Source: JAIBCC01 sp963763855
GTDB taxonomy: Bacteria > Acidobacteriota > Blastocatellia > Pyrinomonadales > Pyrinomonadaceae
DNA length: 64,000 nt
NCBI GenBank assembly: GCA_963763855.1
Contig: CAVXPU010000005.1
Location: forward strand, 1,612,001 to 1,676,000
Direction of reading: 5' to 3'
The translations under genes were made by a program, and so were the position numbers. The notes under the pieces are model-generated. The model saw only the letters and a list, made by a program, of their open reading frames with translations. It made no database searches and was not told the DNA's origin. Every line of letters begins with the position of its first letter. Position 1 is the first letter of the stretch. Below are positions 9,201 through 17,588 of the stretch, in pieces.

Positions 9201-9641
9201 TCAATGTTTACTGAGGTTGGTTAAGTTACTTGCCCAATTTGCTAAAAGTTTAGGCGTCTTTCTGCCGTTTTCATTAAAGGTTTTAACCGGTTCATTCTCG
9301 CGGAAAATGCCGATGTGAATTGTTTTATTTACCAAATCAACCGCAATTGCAGATTCTAGATGGGTGCAAGCATGAATCAAACAACCATGCGAAAAAAGAA
9401 AGTTTCCTTTCCTTTCAAATTGACGGTTCGTTTCAAATGAATCAAAGAAATCCTCATAGTTTTTACCCAAAAGCGTTTTCATACGCGATTTAACAGCAGA
9501 TATCTTCAAAAGTTTATCAGGATATTCGCCTTTCATTTTGGCAACATTTGGCGGCAATGGCGGGCGTTTTGCGTTGGATTGAGCCGATACAATAGCTGAT
9601 AACGTCAACGTAATCAGCAAGATAAGCAATAGTTTTTTCAT
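9201..9641 (-). CDS. Small secreted protein of unknown function
   Basis: About 146 aa with a clear signal peptide (MKKLLLILLITLTLSAIVSA). The frame is open to 9662, but the ATG at 9641 is preferred because a GAGG ribosome site lies 7 bases before it and the signal peptide starts there. The mature part contains two Cys residues (HGCLIHACTH), which may form a disulfide. It includes a stretch reading ESAIAVDLVNKTIHIGIFREN that looks like one compact alpha/beta domain. No family is recognised. It is convergent with the cupin gene. Confidence 0.65.
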   Translation of the reverse strand: MKKLLLILLITLTLSAIVSAQSNAKRPPLPPNVAKMKGEYPDKLLKISAVKSRMKTLLGKNYEDFFDSFETNRQFERKGNFLFSHGCLIHACTHLESAIAVDLVNKTIHIGIFRENEPVKTFNENGRKTPKLLANWASNLTNLSKH

Positions 9642-9736
9642 AAGAATACCTCGCCCCATCATTTAAGATGTCTAAAATAACGTTAACTTTGTGTATTATT
9701 TTACGGATTAAGCGTAGCCGCCCTGAGAGTAATCTG

Positions 9737-10354
9737 TTATTTCAATTTTGAAGACAATATTGCGTAATCCTTAATCGCCTCGCCTATTACCTCATAAGCT
9801 TGTTCACGTCCGTAAATGTGTGCGATTTCACAGATATTAGGTTCGCTCGGCAGCGATTTATACGTTAAGAAATAATGCTGCAGACGATTAACGATCGCCT
9901 CGGGAAGCTCGGAGATGTCGTTGAAATTTTCGTAAATTTTGTCGCCGACGAGTGTCGCAATGATCTTATCGTCCGCCTCGCCTCCGTCAATTAAACAAAA
10001 TCCGCCGATTGGTTTTGCTTTCAAAATTATGTCGCCGCGTGGAATGTGATGTTCGCTCAAAACCAAAATATCGAGCGGATCGCCGTCGCCCAATTCGATT
10101 AGTTTATTAGAATGTGCGGTTGCATATTTGGCGATATTTTCGCCGCAATATGTTTGCGGAATAAAGCCGTAATTTGCCGGAACAACGTTTGAATATTGCT
10201 GCGGACGGTCGATTTTCAGATACCCGGTTTCCTTATCAACCTCATATTTTACCGTATCGCGAGGGACAATTTCGATAAAAACCGTAACTTCCTGTGGAAC
10301 CTTGTCGCCGATCGGAACGCCGTGCCAAGGATGTGCTTTGTTGGTTCTAAACAT
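9737..10354 (-). CDS. ppa: Inorganic pyrophosphatase
   Basis: This soluble family I enzyme hydrolyses pyrophosphate to phosphate and drives biosynthetic reactions forward. The signature DGDPLDILVL, with metal-binding aspartates, is present at about residues 90-99. The substrate-binding residues lie in YEVDKETGYLKIDR and in the DDKIIA segment. Length (205 aa) fits slightly extended bacterial forms. It begins 8 bases after the stop of the VanW-glycosyltransferase gene on the same strand, so the two probably share a transcript. Confidence 0.95.
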   Translation of the reverse strand: MFRTNKAHPWHGVPIGDKVPQEVTVFIEIVPRDTVKYEVDKETGYLKIDRPQQYSNVVPANYGFIPQTYCGENIAKYATAHSNKLIELGDGDPLDILVLSEHHIPRGDIILKAKPIGGFCLIDGGEADDKIIATLVGDKIYENFNDISELPEAIVNRLQHYFLTYKSLPSEPNICEIAHIYGREQAYEVIGEAIKDYAILSSKLK

Positions 10355-10362
10355 ATTTATAA

Positions 10363-12102
10363 CTATAACTTAGTGAGAAAGTTTTGCAATTTGAAACGTA
10401 AATCTTCGGCGTTGCCGGTTTCAAAAACCTCAATTCCTGCAACATTTTCGACGCCGCACGCTTTGGAGGCGATTACCGGAATTCCAGCCGCGGCGGCTTT
10501 CAATAAAAGTCGAGGTTTGTGTTCAACAAATGCCGGCAAAACTACCAAGTCAGCCTTATCAAGCCAACCGTTGGCAGCGTTTCCCCGTTCTACATCAAAA
10601 CCTTGCCAAAAATTCTCGCCTTCAATATTTGAACCAAAGGTAATGAGTTTAACATTCATTCCTTTTAAGGCTTCTCGAAGTTCGTAAACTCCTTTGCGTC
10701 CAACAGTTGACGCAGGGAAATAGATGTTCGGCTTTTCGCTTTTGGTCTTTGATTTTTGTTCATTTTTTGCAAGTTTCCAATCAATCAAGAGTGCATTGTC
10801 AGGGAAAATCGACGCAATTTCAGTATGCGGTGTAATAATATTTCGTGCGTGACGCAGGGCTTTCATTTCGGCTTCGATGAGCCATTCATCAGCTCGAAAA
10901 TCGCCCAAAGTTGTGCTTTCCGGGTGTAAAGATTTGGCAAAATCGAGTCTTTCTTGTAACGAACGCATCGGTAATGCCGTCATCAAAACATCAAAAGTTC
11001 GACCGCCAAGATGTCCGTCTCTCCACAGGAACGGAAGCAAGTTTTGTTGGATCACCAAATGCAAACAATCGTAACTTAGGTTTTTGGCATAACTTTCTGC
11101 AAGTTTCTCATACATTGCCAGCAGATTTTTTTGCCGAGATGCTCCCTGAGTCGCTAATTTGCGAGATTTATAAGATCGAACTGCCGTTACGAAGAGGCTT
11201 TGTTTATTTTTGGCAAAACCATTGGTTGACCACGCATAATTGGCTTTTTTGAAACGCTTTCCATCAAGCGGTGTGAAAATAAAATCCTTTTCAGTCCGAT
11301 TCTGTTGGATGTAATCATCAAATTCAGGTGAAAATTCATCAACTAAATACGCAGTTCTTCCAAAATCCAGAGTTTTTGCTGAAGGCTTAACTACCCTAAA
11401 ACAGTCATTTACGCCGCAAGTAGCACAACTTCCTATCACTGCCGTTTTCAACGTTTTGTCTCTTGAAATTGAGACAAGACTCTTCTCGATCTGCTTTTCG
11501 CCGTGAAAACGTAAAATCAGATTTTCCGAATCGAGCTCAGCATAGATTTGAAAAGCCGTTGCCGATTTGAAGCGAAGATCAACATAGTTCCAAAAAACTG
11601 TCGCGTCCCGACCTTGTTCTGCGAGTGAGCCAGCCACAACTTGCGTATGTGCGTGACGCTCGACAATTTCGAAATTTGCTTTTAACGCAGCATCGTAAAG
11701 AGCATTGGAAATTTGGCACAAACCGCCTCCGACATTTGGAATAATGCATCCTTCACGCAATTCACGACCCGCAACAAATCCTTTGCCGCGAGTCGTTTTA
11801 CCGACATGTTTCCAAAAGCTAAATGTTTCATTAGCAGATATTTGCAAGCCATTAAGACGCTTTACGGCTATTCGTAGATTTTGTATTTTACCTGCTTGCA
11901 AAAATTGCTCACCGGGTTCTTTTTCTGTCCAAAGCATTGTTTTGGATTCACCAAGAATTGGCAGATTTTGAAATTTATTTTGGTTAAAGCGTTTAAGATT
12001 TTTGTCCGTGAGATTTTCAAAGCCGCGTTTTAATTGCAGCAAAGTGGCTTTTCCACGAAAGATAATTGCTTGTGCTCTGGTTGGCAGTTGATCGTTTTTC
12101 AT
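10363..12102 (-). CDS. VanW-like domain fused to a glycosyltransferase-like domain
   Basis: The N-terminal third (about residues 75-205) is a VanW-type domain, shown by ANETFSFWKHVGKTTRGKGF and IPNVGGGLCQISNALYDAA. A short Cys cluster follows (SCATCGVNDCF). The C-terminal two thirds resemble a GT-B glycosyltransferase, with a phosphate-binding-like segment (YFPASTVGRKGVYELREAL) and a final LLKAAAAGIPVIASKACG-type motif. VanW domains occur in cell-envelope proteins of unclear chemistry; the glycosyltransferase part suggests transfer of a sugar in envelope or glycan synthesis. There is no signal peptide or membrane segment. The frame is open to a TTG at 12111, and ATG 12102 is taken as the start. 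It lies directly upstream of ppa. Confidence 0.75.
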   Translation of the reverse strand: MKNDQLPTRAQAIIFRGKATLLQLKRGFENLTDKNLKRFNQNKFQNLPILGESKTMLWTEKEPGEQFLQAGKIQNLRIAVKRLNGLQISANETFSFWKHVGKTTRGKGFVAGRELREGCIIPNVGGGLCQISNALYDAALKANFEIVERHAHTQVVAGSLAEQGRDATVFWNYVDLRFKSATAFQIYAELDSENLILRFHGEKQIEKSLVSISRDKTLKTAVIGSCATCGVNDCFRVVKPSAKTLDFGRTAYLVDEFSPEFDDYIQQNRTEKDFIFTPLDGKRFKKANYAWSTNGFAKNKQSLFVTAVRSYKSRKLATQGASRQKNLLAMYEKLAESYAKNLSYDCLHLVIQQNLLPFLWRDGHLGGRTFDVLMTALPMRSLQERLDFAKSLHPESTTLGDFRADEWLIEAEMKALRHARNIITPHTEIASIFPDNALLIDWKLAKNEQKSKTKSEKPNIYFPASTVGRKGVYELREALKGMNVKLITFGSNIEGENFWQGFDVERGNAANGWLDKADLVVLPAFVEHKPRLLLKAAAAGIPVIASKACGVENVAGIEVFETGNAEDLRFKLQNFLTKL

Positions 12103-12156
12103 ACTTCGCAAATTTGGTATAAACTAAAAGTCGTTCAAAATCAATAAGAAAGACGT

Positions 12157-12726
12157 ATGGAAGCGGGAAAATTGCCAAAAATATTGGTTGAATATAATCA
12201 AAACTTAGTGGTAATTCGCTTTAATCGCCCAAAACAGCGAAGTCCGCTTTCGATTGAAGTCTTGCAAATGCTAGACAAGATCATAGACGAAGTAAAAAAC
12301 AGAGAAGACATTGAAAAAGTTGTGTTTACAGGGGTTGATGATTGCTTTGCCTCAGGTGCAAACCTTCACGAGATTGCCCAAGTGACCTACGAAACTGCAC
12401 GTGAATATGCCCTAAACGGTCAGAATCTGATGCGGAAAATCCCTGAATTGCCGCAAGAAACGATTGCATTCGTCAATGGATTTTGTTTTGGCGGAGCATT
12501 GGATTTAGCGTTGAGCTGCGATAAACGTATAGCCACGCCAAATGCCTTGTTTTGTCACCCTGGAGCGAATCTAGGGATTATGACGGGTTGGGGCGGAACT
12601 CAGCGTCTGCCGAGATTGGTTGGGGAAGCGAAGGCGTTGGAAATGTTTTTAACGGCGAAAAGGGTTGGGGCAGCTGAGGCATTGCAAATTGGTTTGATTG
12701 ATGAAATCAAAGCGAATCCTTTATAA
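12157..12726 (+). CDS. Short enoyl-CoA hydratase/isomerase-family protein
   Basis: The 189-aa protein has a crotonase core: the CoA-binding loop CFASGANLHEI, the oxyanion strand VNGFCFGGALDLA and GGTQRLPRLVG are intact. It differs from ordinary enoyl-CoA hydratases in two ways. The catalytic Glu normally in the PEI/PEV loop is replaced (HPGANLG), while the second Glu is retained (ALEMF). The C-terminal helices, about 60-70 residues, are missing, because it ends right after GLIDEIK. The last 20 bases overlap the convergent YchJ-like gene. It may be inactive or do a different crotonase-type reaction. Confidence 0.75.
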   Translation: MEAGKLPKILVEYNQNLVVIRFNRPKQRSPLSIEVLQMLDKIIDEVKNREDIEKVVFTGVDDCFASGANLHEIAQVTYETAREYALNGQNLMRKIPELPQETIAFVNGFCFGGALDLALSCDKRIATPNALFCHPGANLGIMTGWGGTQRLPRLVGEAKALEMFLTAKRVGAAEALQIGLIDEIKANPL

Positions 12727-13111
12727 ATCCATCAACAAAAAACCATTTACCCAATTCCTTCTGGAAGTTAGAAACTTCGTGGTGAATCTGCGGTTGAGCC
12801 TTTGAATCTAGGAAATACGCTTTGAATTCAACTGTTCCAACGGAATCTTGATGCGTTCCTTTTTCGATTGAAATTATCTCAAGATTTTGCCACGTGTTTG
12901 ATTTAGCCCATTGCTCAATTGAATCAGCTTCATGAAATTTGCGGGTCGAAGGATGTGTGGATTTTAAAATGTAATCGACATTTACAGTTGAATAAGCAGA
13001 ATAGCGAGACCGCATAAGTTCTTCTGCCTTTTGGGGTTTTGCGATTCCTACAAGAAAAGGCTGGCAGCAAACATTAAATTCTTTACCGGAGCAGCAGTAA
13101 CAAATTTCCAT
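12707..13111 (-). CDS. YchJ-like SEC-C motif protein
   Basis: A 134-aa protein of the YchJ/UPF0225 type. It begins with a metal-binding Cys motif (CYCCSGKEFNVCC, the SEC-C signature) and continues with EELMRSRYSAYSTVNVDYILKSTHP, the conserved core of this family. Its role is unknown. Its start codon overlaps the stop of the upstream crotonase gene by one base (TAATG), so translation is coupled. Its 3' end overlaps the convergent short crotonase gene. Confidence 0.85.
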   Translation of the reverse strand: MEICYCCSGKEFNVCCQPFLVGIAKPQKAEELMRSRYSAYSTVNVDYILKSTHPSTRKFHEADSIEQWAKSNTWQNLEIISIEKGTHQDSVGTVEFKAYFLDSKAQPQIHHEVSNFQKELGKWFFVDGFIKDSL

Positions 13112-13866
13112 TACTTTTCTAAAAACTTAGCGATTCCATTTTGGCAATCTTCGGTCATTCTGGCAATCGCGTTTGCGTCAACTCCGATGTGTAAAGCGGT
13201 TTCAAAATTCATGCCATCCATTTGATACAAAAGGCGTTTTGACAAAATAACTGCTGAACGCGAGAGCGTTTTATAGCCTGAAACGTAATTAGTCACAGAT
13301 TCTTCAAACGTTTCATCGTCAAATACCTCATTGATTAAACCAAATATCTCAGCCGTGGTTGTATCAAACTCAAAACCTCTTGTGACCAATTCAAACGCCC
13401 GTTTTTCCGAAACATTCCTTCGCAAAATAGCCATTACCATCGCCGGAACAAAGCCGATCTTAACTTCGGGATAACCGAATCTTGCAGATTTTGACGCTAA
13501 AACTAGATCAGAGGCTGTTGCCAATCCGCAGCCGCCCGCTAAAGCTCGCCCGTGAACTGCGGCAATGACGGGAATTTTTACTTTGCGAATCAACGAAAAT
13601 AGTTCTAACAAATTATGTGCGTCGTCCCAATTTTGCAAAATATCGCTTTCCGAAATCTTTTGTAGTGCTGATAAATCCGCACCTGAACAAAAATCTTTGC
13701 CGGCACCTTTGATAATAATCGCCGCCAAATTTTCGTCTTTGTCCGCTTCAAGCAGAGCGTCTTTTATCGAATTAACGAGTTCATCATTCAAAGCATTTCG
13801 TTTTTCTGGACGATTTAAGGTAATAGTGGCGATAGAATCTTCGATCTGGTAAATGATTGCTGACAT
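13111..13866 (-). CDS. Enoyl-CoA hydratase/isomerase-family protein
   Basis: A full-length crotonase (251 aa). The CoA loop FCSGADLSALQ, the oxyanion region VHGRALAGGCGLATASDL and both catalytic Glu positions (YPEVKIG and RAFELV) are present, so hydratase activity on an enoyl-CoA is likely. The sequence is closest in style to methylglutaconyl-CoA hydratase-like enzymes, which would fit a leucine-degradation route with the acyl-CoA carboxylase at 6.7 kb. That link is an inference. It is followed at once by the YchJ-like gene. Confidence 0.85.
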   Translation of the reverse strand: MSAIIYQIEDSIATITLNRPEKRNALNDELVNSIKDALLEADKDENLAAIIIKGAGKDFCSGADLSALQKISESDILQNWDDAHNLLELFSLIRKVKIPVIAAVHGRALAGGCGLATASDLVLASKSARFGYPEVKIGFVPAMVMAILRRNVSEKRAFELVTRGFEFDTTTAEIFGLINEVFDDETFEESVTNYVSGYKTLSRSAVILSKRLLYQMDGMNFETALHIGVDANAIARMTEDCQNGIAKFLEK

Positions 13867-13999
13867 AATAAATTCCCGAAATCAAAATTGGATTTTAGAA
13901 TTTTGATTGTAGTAAAAAAAAACTTTTGAAGCCAATTTAGGGAGTATTTTTTAGGTTATTGCGACAATTTGTTTATAATGAAGTTTTAGGAGATTTCTT

Positions 14000-14974
14000 A
14001 TGTTAAACAAAATATTATTTATAGTCGCAGTTTTTTTCTCTTTGGTTTTGGCGATTTTCTCTCAAACATCGCAGACCGATGCAAATACGACAGTTTTAAC
14101 GCCAACTTTAGATCAAATTTTGACAGAAGCAGCCAATCAAACTCTTGTTTTTCAGCAGGAATTCCGCAATCTTTTGGCTCTTGAAACTAAGACTTTTACT
14201 GAATTTGATAAAAAAGGCGAGGCGAGAAAAAAATCTATAGTTGAAGCAAATTTTTTGGTTTATCAGTCTTCAAAAAATCCAAAATTGTCTTATGAACTAA
14301 GAAATGTTTTGAAGGTTAACGCTAAAACAGTTCCAAATAGTGAGGCAAATGCGGATCAGTTTTTTGCCGAATTAGCTAAAACAACAACTCTTAAAAGTGA
14401 GCTTGAAAAGATTGAAAAAACGAGTTCGAGATATGATAAAGCATTTGATATCAGCGGTTTAACTTTATACGAAGGGATCATTTTATCTGATAATTTACGA
14501 CCTTCATTTGAATTTGAATTAATCGGAAAAGAAAGTTATCAGGGCAATGATGTTTTTGTGATTTTTTACAAACAAATTGAGACAAGCCCTTTTATTTCAA
14601 TAAATATGAAGGGTTTAGATCTTAATAATTCAGCTCTGGAATTTACTGCGGATATACCAAAAGACTTACGGAAAAATAACATTTTTTTGAAGGGGAAATT
14701 TTGGATTGATGCCAAAACTTTTCAAATTTGGCGAGAAGAGAGGGAATTGGCGATTATGACAGCGGAGCCTTTGCCGGTCTTACAAACAAATTTTGAATAT
14801 CAGGCAAGCAGCTATGGAATTTTAGTGCCTAAGCAGATAAACGTCATATCAGGCGAAATTAAGAAGAAAAACGGGAAGTTTTTTAGTGTTAAAGATATGC
14901 AGATTGAATTCGCGTATTCACAGTTTAGAAAGACTGAAACGGACGTGCAGATTTTGGATGATGACGTTAAATAA
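14000..14974 (+). CDS. Secreted protein, paralogue A
   Basis: A 324-aa protein with a signal peptide (MLNKILFIVAVFFSLVLAIFS). It is clearly related to the protein at 16107-17069. Both start the mature part with an EAxNQT or ESEKQT helix, share the phrase LTLYEG / LTLFQT, and contain near-identical WID..T.QIWREER motifs about 80 residues from the end. The predicted fold is mostly beta, reminiscent of LolA-type lipoprotein-binding barrels, but no named family is recognised with confidence. A ribosome site (TTAGGAG) precedes ATG 14000, and a TATAAT lies at 13974-13979. Confidence 0.7.
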   Translation: MLNKILFIVAVFFSLVLAIFSQTSQTDANTTVLTPTLDQILTEAANQTLVFQQEFRNLLALETKTFTEFDKKGEARKKSIVEANFLVYQSSKNPKLSYELRNVLKVNAKTVPNSEANADQFFAELAKTTTLKSELEKIEKTSSRYDKAFDISGLTLYEGIILSDNLRPSFEFELIGKESYQGNDVFVIFYKQIETSPFISINMKGLDLNNSALEFTADIPKDLRKNNIFLKGKFWIDAKTFQIWREERELAIMTAEPLPVLQTNFEYQASSYGILVPKQINVISGEIKKKNGKFFSVKDMQIEFAYSQFRKTETDVQILDDDVK

Positions 14975-14978
14975 ATGA

Positions 14979-15016
14979 AAAAGCACGAAAAGAATTAATC
15001 TAATCGTGCTTTTAAT
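14979..15016. terminator. Bidirectional terminator between paralogue A and the repeat mini-protein
   Basis: Perfect 10-bp arms AAAAGCACGA and TCGTGCTTTT surround a 15-base loop, with a T-run on the plus strand and an A-run that gives a T-run on the minus strand. It sits between two convergent genes. Confidence 0.8.
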
Positions 15017-15031
15017 TTCATTGGTTAAGAT

Positions 15032-15322
15032 TTAATAGACTTTCTTGCCAATCCATTTTGTTCCAGTCCACGTTTTCTTGCCTACATATTTCGTACCTTT
15101 CCAGGTTTTTACTCCAACCCAACGAGTTCCATTCCATACTTGTCTTCCGACATATTTGCCGCCACGAGATATATATCTGATGGCTCCAACTCGTTTCTTT
15201 TTAACCTTTACGGTTTGGGCTTGAGCCGAATACGGATTTTGATTTGATGCAAACCCGCCGATGAATGCCATCGAAAATGCTATCGCAACTGCAAAAAACA
15301 CTTGTGCAAATTTAATTTTCAT
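15032..15322 (-). CDS. Small secreted protein with four 11-residue W-x-G-T repeats
   Basis: A 96-aa product with a signal peptide (cleavage probably after SAQA, about residue 36), a basic linker (VKVKKKRV), and four consecutive 11-residue repeats from about residue 51 to 94. The repeat pattern is [W/S]-x-G-[T/G]-[K/R]-[W/Y]-[V/I]-G-x-K-x, as in TWKGTKYVGKK and TWTGTKWIGKK. The mature protein is strongly basic and rich in Trp and Tyr. Such a repeat could form a short beta structure that binds polysaccharide or the cell surface. No family is recognised. A TAGGAGAT ribosome site precedes the start. Confidence 0.65.
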   Translation of the reverse strand: MKIKFAQVFFAVAIAFSMAFIGGFASNQNPYSAQAQTVKVKKKRVGAIRYISRGGKYVGRQVWNGTRWVGVKTWKGTKYVGKKTWTGTKWIGKKVY

Positions 15323-15436
15323 AATTATCTCCTATGTTAATAGTATATTTGATTACTCCAAATTCAAATTGGTTTACCGTAAAATTTCTATCTGTTTGGT
15401 TATAAATACGTTATAAATATTGCTAGATAGATTCAC

Positions 15437-15985
15437 TCAAGATTTATGCAATTGATATTTCAAAAATGCAACCAAAACTGCGGAATGCGTAATGGCTTCA
15501 GATGCAATCATTTCGGTAAATTTCTCAAAATCCACCAATTTTGTGACCACGTTTTCAGTTTCATCAAACTGTACATCATGCGTTTTTTCACAATCAACTG
15601 CTAAATAATGATGCAGCCAATTGTCCTGAATCGCAGGGTTTGGTCGGCATTTTCCGAGCGAGATCATTTCCCGGGGCGTGTAGCCCGTTTCTTCGATCAA
15701 TTCGCGTTTGGCAGCAACGCTTGAATCTTCTCCGTGGTCAACCATTCCGCCCGGAATCTCGATCGTAATATCATCTGAACCATGCCTAAACTGTTCGATA
15801 ATAACAACTTGGTTATCTTTCGTAATAGCCAGCACATTAACCCAATCAGGATTTTCAAGGCAGTAAAAAGCGTGTTCTTTGCCACTACTTTCTCTGACAG
15901 AATAATCTCGCCGAACCTTAAAAATTTTGCAGTCGGCAACTTTCTCAGACCGGACTTTTCTCCAAATCTCTACTTTTTCACTCAT
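15437..15985 (-). CDS. NUDIX hydrolase (ADP-ribose pyrophosphatase type)
   Basis: A 182-aa protein with a complete Nudix box: GGMVDHGED, then AAKRELIEETGY at about residues 95-118, carrying the metal-binding Glu residues. The N-terminal half (RRDYSVRESSGKEHAFYCLE) resembles the domain-swapped N-terminus of ADP-ribose pyrophosphatases, which split nucleoside diphosphate sugars. It is flanked by the two paralogous secreted-protein genes but is functionally unrelated to them as far as can be seen. Confidence 0.88.
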   Translation of the reverse strand: MSEKVEIWRKVRSEKVADCKIFKVRRDYSVRESSGKEHAFYCLENPDWVNVLAITKDNQVVIIEQFRHGSDDITIEIPGGMVDHGEDSSVAAKRELIEETGYTPREMISLGKCRPNPAIQDNWLHHYLAVDCEKTHDVQFDETENVVTKLVDFEKFTEMIASEAITHSAVLVAFLKYQLHKS

Positions 15986-16106
15986 TCATAAATTAGAATT
16001 CTCTTTCAACGATAAATCAAGCTAAAAGCTATGAAATTGATCTATTTTGGGAGATTTAATCGATTGGGTGTTTAATCTTTGAAAGATTACAATCCTGATT
16101 TTTATT

Positions 16107-17069
16107 ATGAAGAAAATAATTACTTTTTGCTTTGTTTACTTCGCTTTTTTTTCGACTCAATTGTATGCACAAAATATTGAAGATTTATTGATTGAATCCG
16201 AGAAACAAACAAGAGTTTATAAAGAAGCTTTTAAGAATTTGGTGGCTAAGGAAAAAGGCACTCGGGAAATTTTCAGGAAAGATGGAAGTGTTGCAAATAA
16301 AAAAGTTATTGAATCAAATCTGATTGTTTATCAAACAAAATTTGATTCGGAAGTAGCTGCTGAATATCGGCATGTTACAAAGATCGATGGCAGAGATATT
16401 TATCGTAATCAGGCAAAAACTGAAGACTTCTTTAGGGATTTATTAAATTCGGATTCGGCACAGGAAGAATTGCAGCGAATTAATGAAGAGAGTTTGAGAT
16501 TTGACGAGGGCTTATTGATAGCGAATTTAACTTTGTTTCAAACGCCTGTTTTGGCTGAGCATATTCGTCCATATTTTAATTTCACGTTGATTGATGTGGA
16601 AAAAATTGGCGGAAGGGACGTATATGTTGTTTCCTACGAACAACGTGCGAAAAGCCCTTATATACTTGTAAATCAGTCTTTTTCAGCGGAGAAAAAAACA
16701 ACAATGGATTTCGGTATTCAAATTCCAAAATCAGTTTATGAGTTAAACGAATGTTTGCGAGGTAAAATTTGGATCGATTCCCAAACGCACCAAATTTGGC
16801 GAGAGGAAAGAAATCTCACGATTCGTCCGAATGATTCGAAAACTCCGATCAATGTGTTTTCAGTAACCTTCGAATTCGGAAAAGAAGGTCTCGGAATTCT
16901 TCCACCAAAAACGATAATATTACTCAGTTTTCTGATAAAAGGGGATGGCAAAGACTACCGAACGATCAAAGATTCACGTCTTAGTTTTGAATATTCCGAA
17001 TTTTCGGGCGGAACTGTAACCGTGAAATCAAGCGGAATTGGTGAATCAGTTGTTATCGGAAAACAGTGA
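16107..17069 (+). CDS. Secreted protein, paralogue B
   Basis: A 320-aa protein with a signal peptide (MKKIITFCFVYFAFFSTQLYA), homologous over its length to the 14000-14974 product. The shared landmarks are the EAFKNL/QEFRNL helix, a KKxIVEaNxLVYQ-type segment, LTLFQTPVLAEHIRPYFNF versus LTLYEGIILSDNLRPSFEF, and the WIDSQTHQIWREER motif. The duplication is local, with a NUDIX gene and a mini-protein gene between the copies. Function is unknown; an extracytoplasmic lipid- or lipoprotein-binding role is possible. Confidence 0.7.
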   Translation: MKKIITFCFVYFAFFSTQLYAQNIEDLLIESEKQTRVYKEAFKNLVAKEKGTREIFRKDGSVANKKVIESNLIVYQTKFDSEVAAEYRHVTKIDGRDIYRNQAKTEDFFRDLLNSDSAQEELQRINEESLRFDEGLLIANLTLFQTPVLAEHIRPYFNFTLIDVEKIGGRDVYVVSYEQRAKSPYILVNQSFSAEKKTTMDFGIQIPKSVYELNECLRGKIWIDSQTHQIWREERNLTIRPNDSKTPINVFSVTFEFGKEGLGILPPKTIILLSFLIKGDGKDYRTIKDSRLSFEYSEFSGGTVTVKSSGIGESVVIGKQ

Positions 17070-17114
17070 AATTCAGCTATTTCAGCCTTCAATTTTCGAT
17101 GTTGTAAAGAAAAT

Positions 17115-17456
17115 CTATAATTTAAGATAAGTTAAAAGCAATTTGCCGGCGATTGGAGTTCCTCGTTTTAAGAGAAATAATGTGGCTTTCGGAGCGGCTT
17201 TTACTACAATTGCCTTCGCAACCGGAGCAGCAACTTCGCCAACGGCAAATTTTGTAGTCGCCCAACCTACTTTCGCAGTTTCTTTAATCACAAAATAAGC
17301 AGCTTTTCCGCCAACTTTGATAGTTTTTCTGGCTCCGGAAACAGCTATGTTTGAGTTTTGATTTGTTTCGTTCAGGGTGCTTTGGGCATTAGCGTTCGAG
17401 TGAATTGAAAGCATTAGTATGCCTAGAATCAAGGCTTTAAGGATTATCTTTATCAT
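17115..17456 (-). CDS. Small secreted protein of unknown function
   Basis: A 113-aa product with a signal peptide ending near SNANA (about residue 24). The mature part is Ala-, Val- and Lys-rich with amphipathic segments such as KVGWATTKFAVGEVAAPVAKAIVV, and has no cysteines. It lies convergent to paralogue B, just as the repeat mini-protein lies convergent to paralogue A. The two small proteins are not obviously related in sequence. No family is recognised. Confidence 0.55.
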   Translation of the reverse strand: MIKIILKALILGILMLSIHSNANAQSTLNETNQNSNIAVSGARKTIKVGGKAAYFVIKETAKVGWATTKFAVGEVAAPVAKAIVVKAAPKATLFLLKRGTPIAGKLLLTYLKL

Positions 17457-17588
17457 TTGTCTTTTGAAATAAGCGTAGGATGTGGGGAATTAAAACCGAG
17501 CTGTTTGGTCAACTCGTTTTTGATTATAACAATTTTTCAAAGGATTTAGAACAATTTTTTATTTGCTTATCTGTCTCATTAATTTAGC

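Noticed and set aside
15041..15172. CRISPR-like short repeats
   Set aside because: The periodicity is 33 bases with divergent DNA and conserved amino acids; it is a protein repeat, with no spacers.
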